Source: Pseudomonadota bacterium (lineage in GTDB: Bacteria; Pseudomonadota; Alphaproteobacteria; Rhizobiales; Tepidamorphaceae). Taken from it: a stretch of DNA of 64,000 bases. The DNA lies in NCBI GenBank assembly GCA_023458595.1, contig JAEWYT010000041.1:1-64000 (forward strand), given 5' to 3'. The position numbers and the translations under genes were made by a program. This document shows, in pieces, positions 25,931-34,083 of the stretch (the stretch's first letter is position 1; the number at the start of each line of letters is the position of its first letter). Under the pieces are notes generated by a model that worked only from the letters and a program-made list of their open reading frames with translations, was not told the origin of the DNA and ran no database searches.

Positions 25931-27340
25931 ATGTTCGAAGCCCTGAAGCTCCTCAAGTCGACGGCCTTCCGCCTGTCGCTGATCTACCTGGCGGTGTTCG
26001 CCGTCTTCGCCGGGCTTCTGATCGCCTATCTGTCCTGGAACACCTGGGTCATCTTCTCCCGCCAGCTCGTCGACACGATCGACGCGGAGGTGCAGGGGCT
26101 TGCCGAGCAGTACCGCATCGGCGGCGTCTTGCGCCTCATCCAGGTCATCGACCAGCGCACCGGCAACCCGTCGAGCTCGCTCTATCTGCTCGAGGACCCG
26201 GACGGCAACCGCCTGACCGGCAACGTCGCCTCGGTCCCCGCGAAGGTCTGGGACGAGGACGACGTTGCGCGGATCAGCTACGAACGCTTCAACGAAGGCG
26301 CGGGAGCCAGGCACGAAGCCGTGGTCCGCGTCTTCCATCTGCCGGGCAACTTCCGCCTGCTCGTCGGCCGCGACATCGAGGAGCGTCGCCGCCTGCAGGA
26401 CATCATCTGGCGCTCGACGCTGCTCGCCGTCGTGCTGATGGTCGTGCTCGGCGTCGGCGGCGGCTACTACGTCTCGCGGCGCATCCTGGCCCGCATCGAC
26501 GCCGTCTCCGCTACCAGTCGCACTATCATGGCCGGCGACCTGTCGCAGCGCATGGCGCTGTCCGGCTCGGGCGACGAGTTCGACCGGCTAGCCGACAGCC
26601 TCAACGCCATGCTCGACCGGATCGAGCGGCTGATGCACGGCCTCAAGGAGGTTTCCGACAACATCGCCCACGACCTGAAGACGCCCCTGACGCGCCTCAG
26701 GAGCCGCGTCGAGGCGGCTTTGCGCGCCGAGCCGACCGAGGAAGGCTACCGCGAGGCGCTGGAGACGACGATCGAGGAATCCGATCGCCTGATCGCCGTG
26801 TTCAACGGCCTCCTGATGATCGCCCGGGCCGAGGCGGGCGCGGCCGGCGCCAGCTTCTCCACCATCGACCTCGCCGACGTCGCCCGCGACGTCGTCGAGC
26901 TCTACGAGCCGGTCGCCGAGGAGGAGGGCCAGGATCTCACCGTCGAGGCGCCGGACAGCGTGGAGATCAACGGCAACCGCGAGCTGATCGGCCAGGCGAT
27001 CGCCAATCTCGTCGACAACGCCCTGAAATACGCGCCGGCGAACGGTGGCGCGGAAGGCGGCAAGGGCATCGCCGTGTCGGTCCGCCGCAAGGATAACCGG
27101 GCCGAGATCGTCGTCGCCGATACCGGTCCCGGCATTCCCGCCGAGTCGCGGGGCAAGGTGGTCGAACGGTTCGCCCGCCTCGAGCAGAGCCGCTCCGCCC
27201 CGGGCGCCGGGCTCGGCCTCGCGCTCGTCGCGGCCGTCGCCCGCCTCCACGGCGGCGAGCTGCGGCTCGAGGACAACGGGCCGGGCCTGCGGGCAGTGCT
27301 CGATCTGCCGCTCGGGACGGGCAACGGCAACGGAGCCTGA
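25931..27340 (+). CDS. HAMP-containing sensor histidine kinase
   Basis: A 469-residue kinase with two membrane helices (about residues 15-38 and 165-188) around a 125-residue periplasmic sensor. A HAMP domain (SATSRTIMAGDLSQRM) leads to the H-box DNIAHDLKTPLTRL with His at about 247. ATP-binding motifs are NLVDNALKYAP, VADTGPGIP and GAGLGLALVAAVA. It forms an operon with the preceding regulator. The ligand is unknown. The ATG at 25931 is preferred over an alternative six codons upstream. Confidence 0.9.
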   Translation: MFEALKLLKSTAFRLSLIYLAVFAVFAGLLIAYLSWNTWVIFSRQLVDTIDAEVQGLAEQYRIGGVLRLIQVIDQRTGNPSSSLYLLEDPDGNRLTGNVASVPAKVWDEDDVARISYERFNEGAGARHEAVVRVFHLPGNFRLLVGRDIEERRRLQDIIWRSTLLAVVLMVVLGVGGGYYVSRRILARIDAVSATSRTIMAGDLSQRMALSGSGDEFDRLADSLNAMLDRIERLMHGLKEVSDNIAHDLKTPLTRLRSRVEAALRAEPTEEGYREALETTIEESDRLIAVFNGLLMIARAEAGAAGASFSTIDLADVARDVVELYEPVAEEEGQDLTVEAPDSVEINGNRELIGQAIANLVDNALKYAPANGGAEGGKGIAVSVRRKDNRAEIVVADTGPGIPAESRGKVVERFARLEQSRSAPGAGLGLALVAAVARLHGGELRLEDNGPGLRAVLDLPLGTGNGNGA

Positions 27341-27368
27341 GAGGCCTCCATTTGTCGAACTGCCGTAT

Positions 27369-27461
27369 GGGCCCTGGATCAAGTCCAGGGCACGAAGCTT
27401 CGATTTGTCGCCCCGACGTGCCATATTGACAAACGCGTGCCCTGGACTTGATCCAGGGCCC
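27369..27461. repeat. inverted-doublet palindromic repeat (copy 1)
   Basis: Two exactly complementary 25-bp arms, 27369-27393 (core CCCTGGATCAAGTCCAGGG) and 27437-27461, are separated by 43 bases. Each arm is itself a near-palindrome. Closely related doublets with the same arm length and a 44-base gap occur at 37640-37733 and 41475-41568. This is REPIN-like architecture, lying in the spacer before glnE. Confidence 0.8.
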
Positions 27462-27568
27462 ATGCAGCGTCTGCCGCGATTGCCACCGCGGGTCTGTCCC
27501 CAACCCGCTTGCATCGCTGGCCACGCCCCCCCATCGTGCAGTCGGATGCACTCTTGGGGCCGCGATGC

Positions 27569-30532
27569 ATGGTGAAAACCGCTAAAGCCACGAAAAAATC
27601 TGAAAGAACGCTGCTATCGTGCCTCGTCGAGGCCCCGAATGCCGTCAACGAGGCGGATGCGAACGCCTTCCTCGACGACCTTCTCGGCGCGGCGAAGGAA
27701 GCGAAGTGCCGCAAGCTCGCCAAGCTGGAAAGGAAGGGCAAACCGGCCGGGTTCCTGAAAGGCGTTCTCGAAGGCTCGCCCTGGCTGCGCGGTTCGCTGA
27801 CGGCCGATCCGGCGATGGCCGAGCGGGTGCTGTTCGCCGACACCGGCAGTTATCTTGAGGTGCTGAACGCAATCGCCCGGTCCGAAGTCCGGGCAGCCTG
27901 CGACCGGGCCGAGGCGATGGCGGCGCTGCGCCGCTACAAGAACGAGGCGGCGGCGCTGGTCGCGCTCGCCGACCTCGGCGGCGTCTGGTCGGTCGACCGG
28001 GTGATCGGGGCTATGACCGAGATCGCCGACACGGCGGTCTCCTCGGCCGTCGACTGGCTGCTGGCAGCCGCGGCGGAGAGGGGCGATCTCGAGCTGGTCG
28101 ATCCCGGAGATCCGTCGCGGGAATCCGGCTACATCGTGCTCGCCATGGGCAAGCACGGCGCCGCCGAGCTCAACTTCTCCTCCGACATCGACCTGATCGT
28201 CCTCTACGATCCCGCCCGCGCCCATACCGCCGATCCCGAGGAGATCGAGGCGCTGTTCGTCCGCATCACCCGCGACCTCGTCAAGCTGATGCAGGAGTTC
28301 ACGCCGGACGGCTACGTGTTCCGCACCGACCTGCGCCTGCGCCCCGACCCGGGCGCGACGCCGATCGCGATCGGGTTGGAGGCCGCGCTCGAATACTACG
28401 AGAGCATGGGCCAGAACTGGGAGCGTGCCGCCCTCGTCAAGGCGCGCCCCTGCGCGGGCGACATCGCGGCGGGAGAAGCCTTCCTGCGCGAGATATCGCC
28501 CTTCGTCTGGCGCAAGTACATGGACTACGCCGCGCTCGCCGACGTCCATGCCATGAAGCGGCAGATCCACGCCCACAAGGGCCACAGCACCGTCGCCGTG
28601 CGCGGCCACAACCTGAAGCTCGGCCGCGGCGGCATCCGCGAGATCGAGTTCTTCGTCCAGACCCAGCAGCTCGTCATTGGTGGCAGGCACCCGGAGCTGC
28701 GCACCCGCCGCACGCTCGACGCGCTCGACCTGCTCGCCGAGGGCGGCTGGATCGAGGCGAAGGTGCGCGACGATCTCGCCGAAGCCTACCGGTTCCTGCG
28801 CCGGCTGGAGCACCGCCTGCAGATCGTCGCCGACGAGCAGACCCAGACCATGCCGTCCGACGATGGAGAGCTCGACCGGTTCGCCCGATTCGCGGCTTTC
28901 GAGGACGGCGAGCAGATGGCGGAGGCGCTTACGGCGCGGCTGCGCACGGTCCAGCGCCACTACGCCAGGCTGTTCGAGGATGCCCCCTCGCTCAGCTCGA
29001 CGGCGGGCAGCCTCGTCTTCACCGGAGACGAGGACGATCCCGAGACGCTGGAGACCCTGTCGCGGATGGGCTTCTCGAACCCTCGGGAGGTGACGGCGGC
29101 CGTCCGCGCCTGGCATTTCAGCCGCGTCGCGGCGACCCGCAGCGCGCGCGCCCGCGAGCGCCTGACCGAACTGACCCCGGCGCTGCTCGAAGCGCTCGGC
29201 ACCACGGCCAATCCGGATACGGCCTTCCTCGCCTTCGACCAGTTCATCTCCCGCCTGCCGGCCGGCATGCAGCTCTTCTCGCTGCTCTGGTCCAATCCCC
29301 ATCTCCTCAACCTGCTCGCCGAGATCCTCGGCACCGCGCCGCGTCTCGCCGATCTCCTGAGCCGCCGGCCGCGCGTCTTCGCGGCCGTCCTCGAGCCCGA
29401 TTTCTTCGACGCCCTGCCGACCCGCGAGATGCTGGAGCCGCGACTCGAGGCGACGCTCGCCGAGGCGACCGGCTACGAGGATGCCCTCGACCGCGCCCGC
29501 ATCTTCGGCCAGGAGCAGGCCTTCCTGATCGGCGTGCGCGTGCTGTCGGGCACCGTCTCGGCGGCGGACGCGGGAGGCGCCTTCGCCCGCCTCGCCGAGC
29601 TCCTGGTCGACCGGCTGCATCATCTGGCCGCGAAGGAACTCGCCCGGACCCACGGCGTCATCAAGGGTGCTTCCGTCGCCGTCGTCGCCATGGGCAAGCT
29701 CGGCGGCGCCGAGATGACCGCCAATTCCGATCTCGACCTGATCCTGCTCTACGACACGCCCGGCGAGGACGACCCGGTCTCCGACGGCGCCCGCCCGCTG
29801 CACGCCTCCCAGTACTATATCCGCCTGACCCAGCGGCTCGTCGCCGCCCTGTCGGCGCCGACGGGCGAGGGGACGCTGTACGAGGTCGACATGCGCCTTC
29901 GGCCCTCCGGCCGCGCCGGTCCGCTCGCCGTCCATATCGACGGCTTCGCTTCCTACCAGAAGACCGAGGCGTGGACGTGGGAGCACATGGCCCTGACGCG
30001 GGCCCGCGTCATCTCCGGGCCCGGCAAGCTCGGCGCGAAGATCGCCGGCGTGGTGGCCAGCGTGCTGACGGCGAAACGCGACGCGAAGAAACTGCGTGCC
30101 GACATCGTCGAAATGCGCGAGCGAATCCACAGGGAGAAGGGGTCCGAGGACGTCTGGGAGATCAAGACCGTGCGCGGCGGCCTGATCGACGTCGAGTTCG
30201 TCGCCCAGTACCTGCAGCTCGCCCACGGCGACAGGCATCCCGAAGTTCTGTCGCAGAACACCGCCGCGGCGCTCGCCGCCGCGCGCCAGGCGGGCCTCCT
30301 GAAGAAGGGCGACGCCGAGGTGCTGGAGCCGGCCTGCCAGCTCTATCACGCGGTCACGCAGATCCTGCGCCTGTGCCTGACCGGCCCGTTCGTGCCGGCG
30401 GAGGCCCCGCGTGGCCTCGCCGGCCTCCTGTGCAAGGCCGCCGACGTGCCCGACCTCGGCCGGCTCGAGCTCGACCTCGGGGAGACGCAGGCCGGCGTGA
30501 AGACAGTTTTCGACAGGCTTCTCGGGGCATGA
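27569..30532 (+). CDS. glnE: bifunctional glutamine synthetase adenylyltransferase/deadenylyltransferase GlnE
   Basis: A 987-residue protein, the usual size of GlnE. Both nucleotidyltransferase domains are intact: the N-terminal deadenylylase with FSSDIDLIVLYD (about residue 205) and the C-terminal adenylylase with TANSDLDLILLYD (about residue 720), each followed by its metal-binding partner (RTDLRLRPDPG; VDMRLRPSGRAG). It attaches or removes AMP on glutamine synthetase in response to PII (GlnB) and so adjusts nitrogen assimilation. The start is the ATG at 27569. Monocistronic or followed by the kinase-like gene. Confidence 0.96.
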   Translation: MVKTAKATKKSERTLLSCLVEAPNAVNEADANAFLDDLLGAAKEAKCRKLAKLERKGKPAGFLKGVLEGSPWLRGSLTADPAMAERVLFADTGSYLEVLNAIARSEVRAACDRAEAMAALRRYKNEAAALVALADLGGVWSVDRVIGAMTEIADTAVSSAVDWLLAAAAERGDLELVDPGDPSRESGYIVLAMGKHGAAELNFSSDIDLIVLYDPARAHTADPEEIEALFVRITRDLVKLMQEFTPDGYVFRTDLRLRPDPGATPIAIGLEAALEYYESMGQNWERAALVKARPCAGDIAAGEAFLREISPFVWRKYMDYAALADVHAMKRQIHAHKGHSTVAVRGHNLKLGRGGIREIEFFVQTQQLVIGGRHPELRTRRTLDALDLLAEGGWIEAKVRDDLAEAYRFLRRLEHRLQIVADEQTQTMPSDDGELDRFARFAAFEDGEQMAEALTARLRTVQRHYARLFEDAPSLSSTAGSLVFTGDEDDPETLETLSRMGFSNPREVTAAVRAWHFSRVAATRSARARERLTELTPALLEALGTTANPDTAFLAFDQFISRLPAGMQLFSLLWSNPHLLNLLAEILGTAPRLADLLSRRPRVFAAVLEPDFFDALPTREMLEPRLEATLAEATGYEDALDRARIFGQEQAFLIGVRVLSGTVSAADAGGAFARLAELLVDRLHHLAAKELARTHGVIKGASVAVVAMGKLGGAEMTANSDLDLILLYDTPGEDDPVSDGARPLHASQYYIRLTQRLVAALSAPTGEGTLYEVDMRLRPSGRAGPLAVHIDGFASYQKTEAWTWEHMALTRARVISGPGKLGAKIAGVVASVLTAKRDAKKLRADIVEMRERIHREKGSEDVWEIKTVRGGLIDVEFVAQYLQLAHGDRHPEVLSQNTAAALAAARQAGLLKKGDAEVLEPACQLYHAVTQILRLCLTGPFVPAEAPRGLAGLLCKAADVPDLGRLELDLGETQAGVKTVFDRLLGA

Positions 30533-30634
30533 GCGGACCGTCTTCTTGTCGAGCCGGGTCGCGAGCCGTTAGGCTAGCCGTCAAAGTGTCGCCGCGCACG
30601 GCGGCGCGTCTTGTCCGGGGAGCGGAACAGCGTT

Positions 30635-31489
30635 GTGAAGTCGGAGGTTCGAAAGCGCCCCGCCCTGTTCAGGGCTCTCGGCAACGATGAGCCTCCGCAC
30701 GAGGTGTCGATCGGGGGAGAGCCGTACCGGCTGGAAACCGTCTACAAGCACGATTCCTGGGCGGCGACGGCCGTCTACGCGAACGGCTCGAACGAGCGGG
30801 CGATCTGCAAGTTCAACCGTCGCCAGCCGATCTTCGTCGTCCCGATGGGTTGGCTCGGGCGCAGGCTCGCCTCCCGCGAGGCGGATTTCCTCAACAAGCT
30901 GTCGGACGTCGACCTCGTCCCGCGCGGCCTCGGCGCGGTGTCGGCCGACGGCACGGCGCTGCCGAACGCCATGGCGCGCCGCTATATCGAGGGAACCGCA
31001 TTCCGCTTCCCCGATCAGGTGGACGAGGACTTCTTCCTCGATCTGCGCAAGACGCTCGACGAGATTCACGCGCACGACATCGCCTATGTCGACCTGCACA
31101 AGCGCGAGAACATCCTGATCGGCGAGGATGGCAGGCCGTATCTGCTCGATTTCCAGGTGAGCTACGGTCTCCGGCACGGCCGGCTCGTCGGCCCGCTCTC
31201 CCGCTTCTTCCTGAAGCAGATGCAGGAGATGGACGACTACACCTACTCCAAGCACCTCGCCAAATGCTGCCCGCAGCTGATGACGGACGAGGACCGCGAC
31301 CGCTACGCGCGGCGCACGGCGGTCGTTCGCCTGCACCGCAAGCTGGCGAAGCCGTTCAAGTATCTGCGGCTGAAGCTCCTGATCGCCCTTGGTATCCGCG
31401 ACGCGAGCGGGCGCGTGGAGTCCGAGTTCGAGCCGGAAATCGCGTTCCGGGCGAGGGGAGCGGACGACGGCGTGGAACGGCGGAATTGA
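30635..31489 (+). CDS. kinase-like protein (LPS-kinase/RIO type fold)
   Basis: About 284 residues from GTG 30635 (SD GGGGAG); a TTG at 30611 is an alternative. The catalytic loop reads HDIAYVDLHKRENILIG, a variant of the protein-kinase HxD....N loop, followed by YLLDFQVS in the place of the DFG metal-binding motif. The N-lobe Lys is probably in RAICKFNRRQP. The overall layout resembles WaaP/RIO-like small-molecule or protein kinases. The C-terminus is basic and helical. It lies between glnE and the PleC-like kinase. The substrate is unknown; a sugar or lipid A target is a guess. Confidence 0.65.
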   Translation: MKSEVRKRPALFRALGNDEPPHEVSIGGEPYRLETVYKHDSWAATAVYANGSNERAICKFNRRQPIFVVPMGWLGRRLASREADFLNKLSDVDLVPRGLGAVSADGTALPNAMARRYIEGTAFRFPDQVDEDFFLDLRKTLDEIHAHDIAYVDLHKRENILIGEDGRPYLLDFQVSYGLRHGRLVGPLSRFFLKQMQEMDDYTYSKHLAKCCPQLMTDEDRDRYARRTAVVRLHRKLAKPFKYLRLKLLIALGIRDASGRVESEFEPEIAFRARGADDGVERRN

Positions 31490-31533
31490 AGACCTGACGC
31501 GCCGGCCGCGATCGCCGCGCCTTTCCTCCCGTC

Positions 31534-33873
31534 TCAGGCGGCGGACGCGGTGCTGGTGTTGCCGTGTATGACCGGTTTCTGCGGCAGGCGGACCGTGACG
31601 ATGGTACCCTTGCCGGAGGTGGAGCGAACGCGCAGCGCGCCGCCGTGCAGCTCCACCAGCGAGCGGGAAATGGCGAGGCCCAGCCCCGAGCCCTTGTGGC
31701 TGCGGGTGAACTGGTTCTCGACCTGCTCGAAGGGACGGCCGAGCCGGCGGATCGCGTGCCGCTCGATGCCGATGCCGGTATCCTCGATCGAGATCGTGAT
31801 GCCGCCCGAGACCGAGCGGGCGCGTACCTTGATCGAGCCGTTCTCCTTGTTGAACTTCACCGCGTTCGACAGGAGGTTCAGCATCACCTGCTTGAGCGCC
31901 CGCCTGTCGCCGGCGACCTTGAGGTCGTCGCCGATGACGACCGAGGTGGAGATGTTCATTTCCTCGGCCCGCAGCGACATGATCCGCACGCATTCCCCGG
32001 CGATCTCGCCGAGGTCGAGGTCTTCCACTTCGAGCTGGTAGCGGCCGGCCTCGATCTTCGACATGTCGAGGATGTCGTTGATGACGTCGAGCAGGAATCC
32101 GCCGCTCATCCGGATGTCGCGGCAGTACTCGGTGTACTTCTCCGAGCCGAGCGGGCCGAAGGTGCCGGTCTCCATGATCTCCGAGAAGCCGATGATGGCG
32201 TTGAGCGGCGTCCTGAGCTCATGGCTCATGTTGGCGAGGAACTCGGACTTCGACTTGTTGGCGAGCTCGGCGCGGGTCTTTTCCTTGGCGTAGCGCTCGG
32301 CGAGGTCGACGAGTTGCTGCGCCTGCACCTCCAGCGTCTGGCGCGAGCGGCGCAGGTCGGCGACGGTGGCGAGCAGGGCGCGCTCGCTTTCCAGGAGCCG
32401 CTCCTCCTGCTGCTTCAGCGCGGTGATGTCGGTGCCGACGCTGACGAAGCCGCCGTCCTTGGTGCGCCGCTCGGAAATCTGCAGCCAGCGGCCGTCCTCG
32501 ATCTGCGCCTCGTAGAGCCGGCCGTCTTCGCTCACCGGTCCGTCGATCTTCTCGTCCACCTGCACGATCGGCTGGCGGCTCTGCCCCATCACGAAGTCGT
32601 AGGGCGTGCCGGTTCTCACCGCCGCGTCCGGCAGGCGATGCAGCTCCTGGTACTTGCGGTTGCACAGCACCATGCGGTTGTCCGCATCCCACAGCACGAA
32701 GGCTTCCGAGGTCGCCTCGATGGCGTCGCGCAGCCGCATGTCGGCGGTGGCGCTGCGCTCGGCGAGGCGCTGCTGCTCGGTGATGTCGACGGCGATGCCG
32801 ACCAGATGGCGCTCGCCGGTCTTGTGGTCGGGCACGATCTCGGCGCGGGCCCGGAGCCAGATCCACGAGCCGTCGGCGTGACGCATCCGGAACGTGCGGT
32901 CGATATGGCCGGAGTCCTGCGTGGCGAGCGAGGAGGCGAGGTCGTAGAAGTGGTCCTCGTCGGGGTGCAGGAGACGCGATACGTCGCCGATGGACAGCAC
33001 CTGGTCCTTCTCGTCGCCGCCGAGCATCTCGAACATCGAGCCCGACCAGAAGATGCGGCCGCGCGCAAGGTCCCAATCCCACAGGCCGCAGTGGCCGCGC
33101 CGAAGCGCGGTGTCGAGGCGCACGCGGCTCGTGTCGTAGCGGGCCTCCATGCGGCTCAGGTTCGCGCCCTGCCAGCGGAAGGCGAAGCCGAGCAGCAGGA
33201 TGAGGAGCGCCGTGGTGACGAAGACCGTGGTCACCATTGCGACGGTCTCGTGCCAGCGCGCCGTGACGGTCGAAACCGGCTCGATCACGGCGAGATCGCC
33301 CAGCGGCGCGTCGAGATGGCGGATCGTGACGAGCGCCTCGTTGTCGCCGGGCAGCGTCGCGGAGAACACCCCGGCGCGGGCGCCGAAGGTGGCGAGCGGC
33401 TGGGCCGCGCCGAGCACGTCGATCAGCCCGGAGTGTTCGAAGCCGTTGGTCTCGGGCAGGCCGGCGACGATGCGTCCCGTGCTGTCGGTCACCAGCACCA
33501 TCTGTCCGGTCGCGAAGGCGCGGTCGACACTCGCGTCGGCGAGTGCCGCCTGCGCGAACGCCTCGCCGCGCTCTGAGCCGGGGACGCCGTAGGCGGCGTC
33601 GAGCTTCGCCGCGATCATGTCGGCGGTCATGCCGAGCTCGCGGCGAACCGCGATCTCCGCCTCGTTGTATGCCCGCATGTTCACCGCGACGGTCGCTGCG
33701 ATGAGACACAGGAACAAGACGATGATGAGCGGGGTTATCAGCCAGCGAAGCACCGGCTCCGCCCTGACCAGACCCGCATAGGTCGGGACGGCGATGTCCC
33801 GAGCTATTCCCTGAAACGCGGATACACTGCCCCCGATGCGCGTCGCGCGCTGAACGGACTCCGTCCGCTGCAT
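31534..33873 (-). CDS. pleC: PAS-domain sensor histidine kinase, PleC/DivJ family (probable PleC)
   Basis: 779 residues from the ATG at 33873 (SD AAGGGGG on the minus strand); the open frame extends further but without an SD. Two membrane helices (about residues 45-65 and 205-230) flank a periplasmic domain. Two PAS domains follow (about 250-385 and 390-500), then the H-box FLANMSHELRTPLNAIIGF with His at about 551 and the ATPase domain (NLLSNAVKFNKENG, EDTGIGI, GSGLGLAISRSLVELHGG as GSGLGLAISRSLV). HELRTPLNAIIGFSE is the signature of PleC/DivJ/PdhS kinases acting on DivK. The order glnE-kinase-pepN matches S. meliloti pleC as I remember it. The leader has a CtrA box and clustered GANTC sites. 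Confidence 0.75.
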   Translation of the reverse strand: MQRTESVQRATRIGGSVSAFQGIARDIAVPTYAGLVRAEPVLRWLITPLIIVLFLCLIAATVAVNMRAYNEAEIAVRRELGMTADMIAAKLDAAYGVPGSERGEAFAQAALADASVDRAFATGQMVLVTDSTGRIVAGLPETNGFEHSGLIDVLGAAQPLATFGARAGVFSATLPGDNEALVTIRHLDAPLGDLAVIEPVSTVTARWHETVAMVTTVFVTTALLILLLGFAFRWQGANLSRMEARYDTSRVRLDTALRRGHCGLWDWDLARGRIFWSGSMFEMLGGDEKDQVLSIGDVSRLLHPDEDHFYDLASSLATQDSGHIDRTFRMRHADGSWIWLRARAEIVPDHKTGERHLVGIAVDITEQQRLAERSATADMRLRDAIEATSEAFVLWDADNRMVLCNRKYQELHRLPDAAVRTGTPYDFVMGQSRQPIVQVDEKIDGPVSEDGRLYEAQIEDGRWLQISERRTKDGGFVSVGTDITALKQQEERLLESERALLATVADLRRSRQTLEVQAQQLVDLAERYAKEKTRAELANKSKSEFLANMSHELRTPLNAIIGFSEIMETGTFGPLGSEKYTEYCRDIRMSGGFLLDVINDILDMSKIEAGRYQLEVEDLDLGEIAGECVRIMSLRAEEMNISTSVVIGDDLKVAGDRRALKQVMLNLLSNAVKFNKENGSIKVRARSVSGGITISIEDTGIGIERHAIRRLGRPFEQVENQFTRSHKGSGLGLAISRSLVELHGGALRVRSTSGKGTIVTVRLPQKPVIHGNTSTASAA

Positions 33874-33933
33874 TTTTCGACCCCCTTCGGAATGCTCCGG
33901 CAAGGCCAATTGCCGAAGCGCCGCATCTCTTCC

Positions 33934-34065
33934 GAATCGTCTTATTCGAATCAAATGCAGGGTGATTTGTCTAGAGTCCGCATGACTCTAGCGGCAGTTT
34001 TTGCTTTGTGAGTCCCGGATGCAACGGTTTCGCGCGGACCACGAGCCCTTAAAAAGCCGTTAATC
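33934..34065 (-). promoter_or_regulatory. pleC leader: CtrA box plus five clustered GANTC sites
   Basis: A perfect TTAA-N7-TTAA CtrA box lies at 34051-34065. Five GANTC (CcrM) sites lie at 33934-33938, 33948-33952, 33974-33978, 33984-33988 and 34010-34014. Two of them sit in an exact inverted repeat CTAGAGTC-N5-GACTCTAG (33971-33991). CtrA and CcrM motifs are established cell-cycle elements in this order; their use here is inferred. Confidence 0.65.
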
Positions 34066-34083
34066 CGGGCCCTTCGCCGGCCG

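Noticed and set aside
27614..30349. Long antisense frame over glnE
   Set aside because: Same GC-shadow effect; glnE has both catalytic motifs in place.
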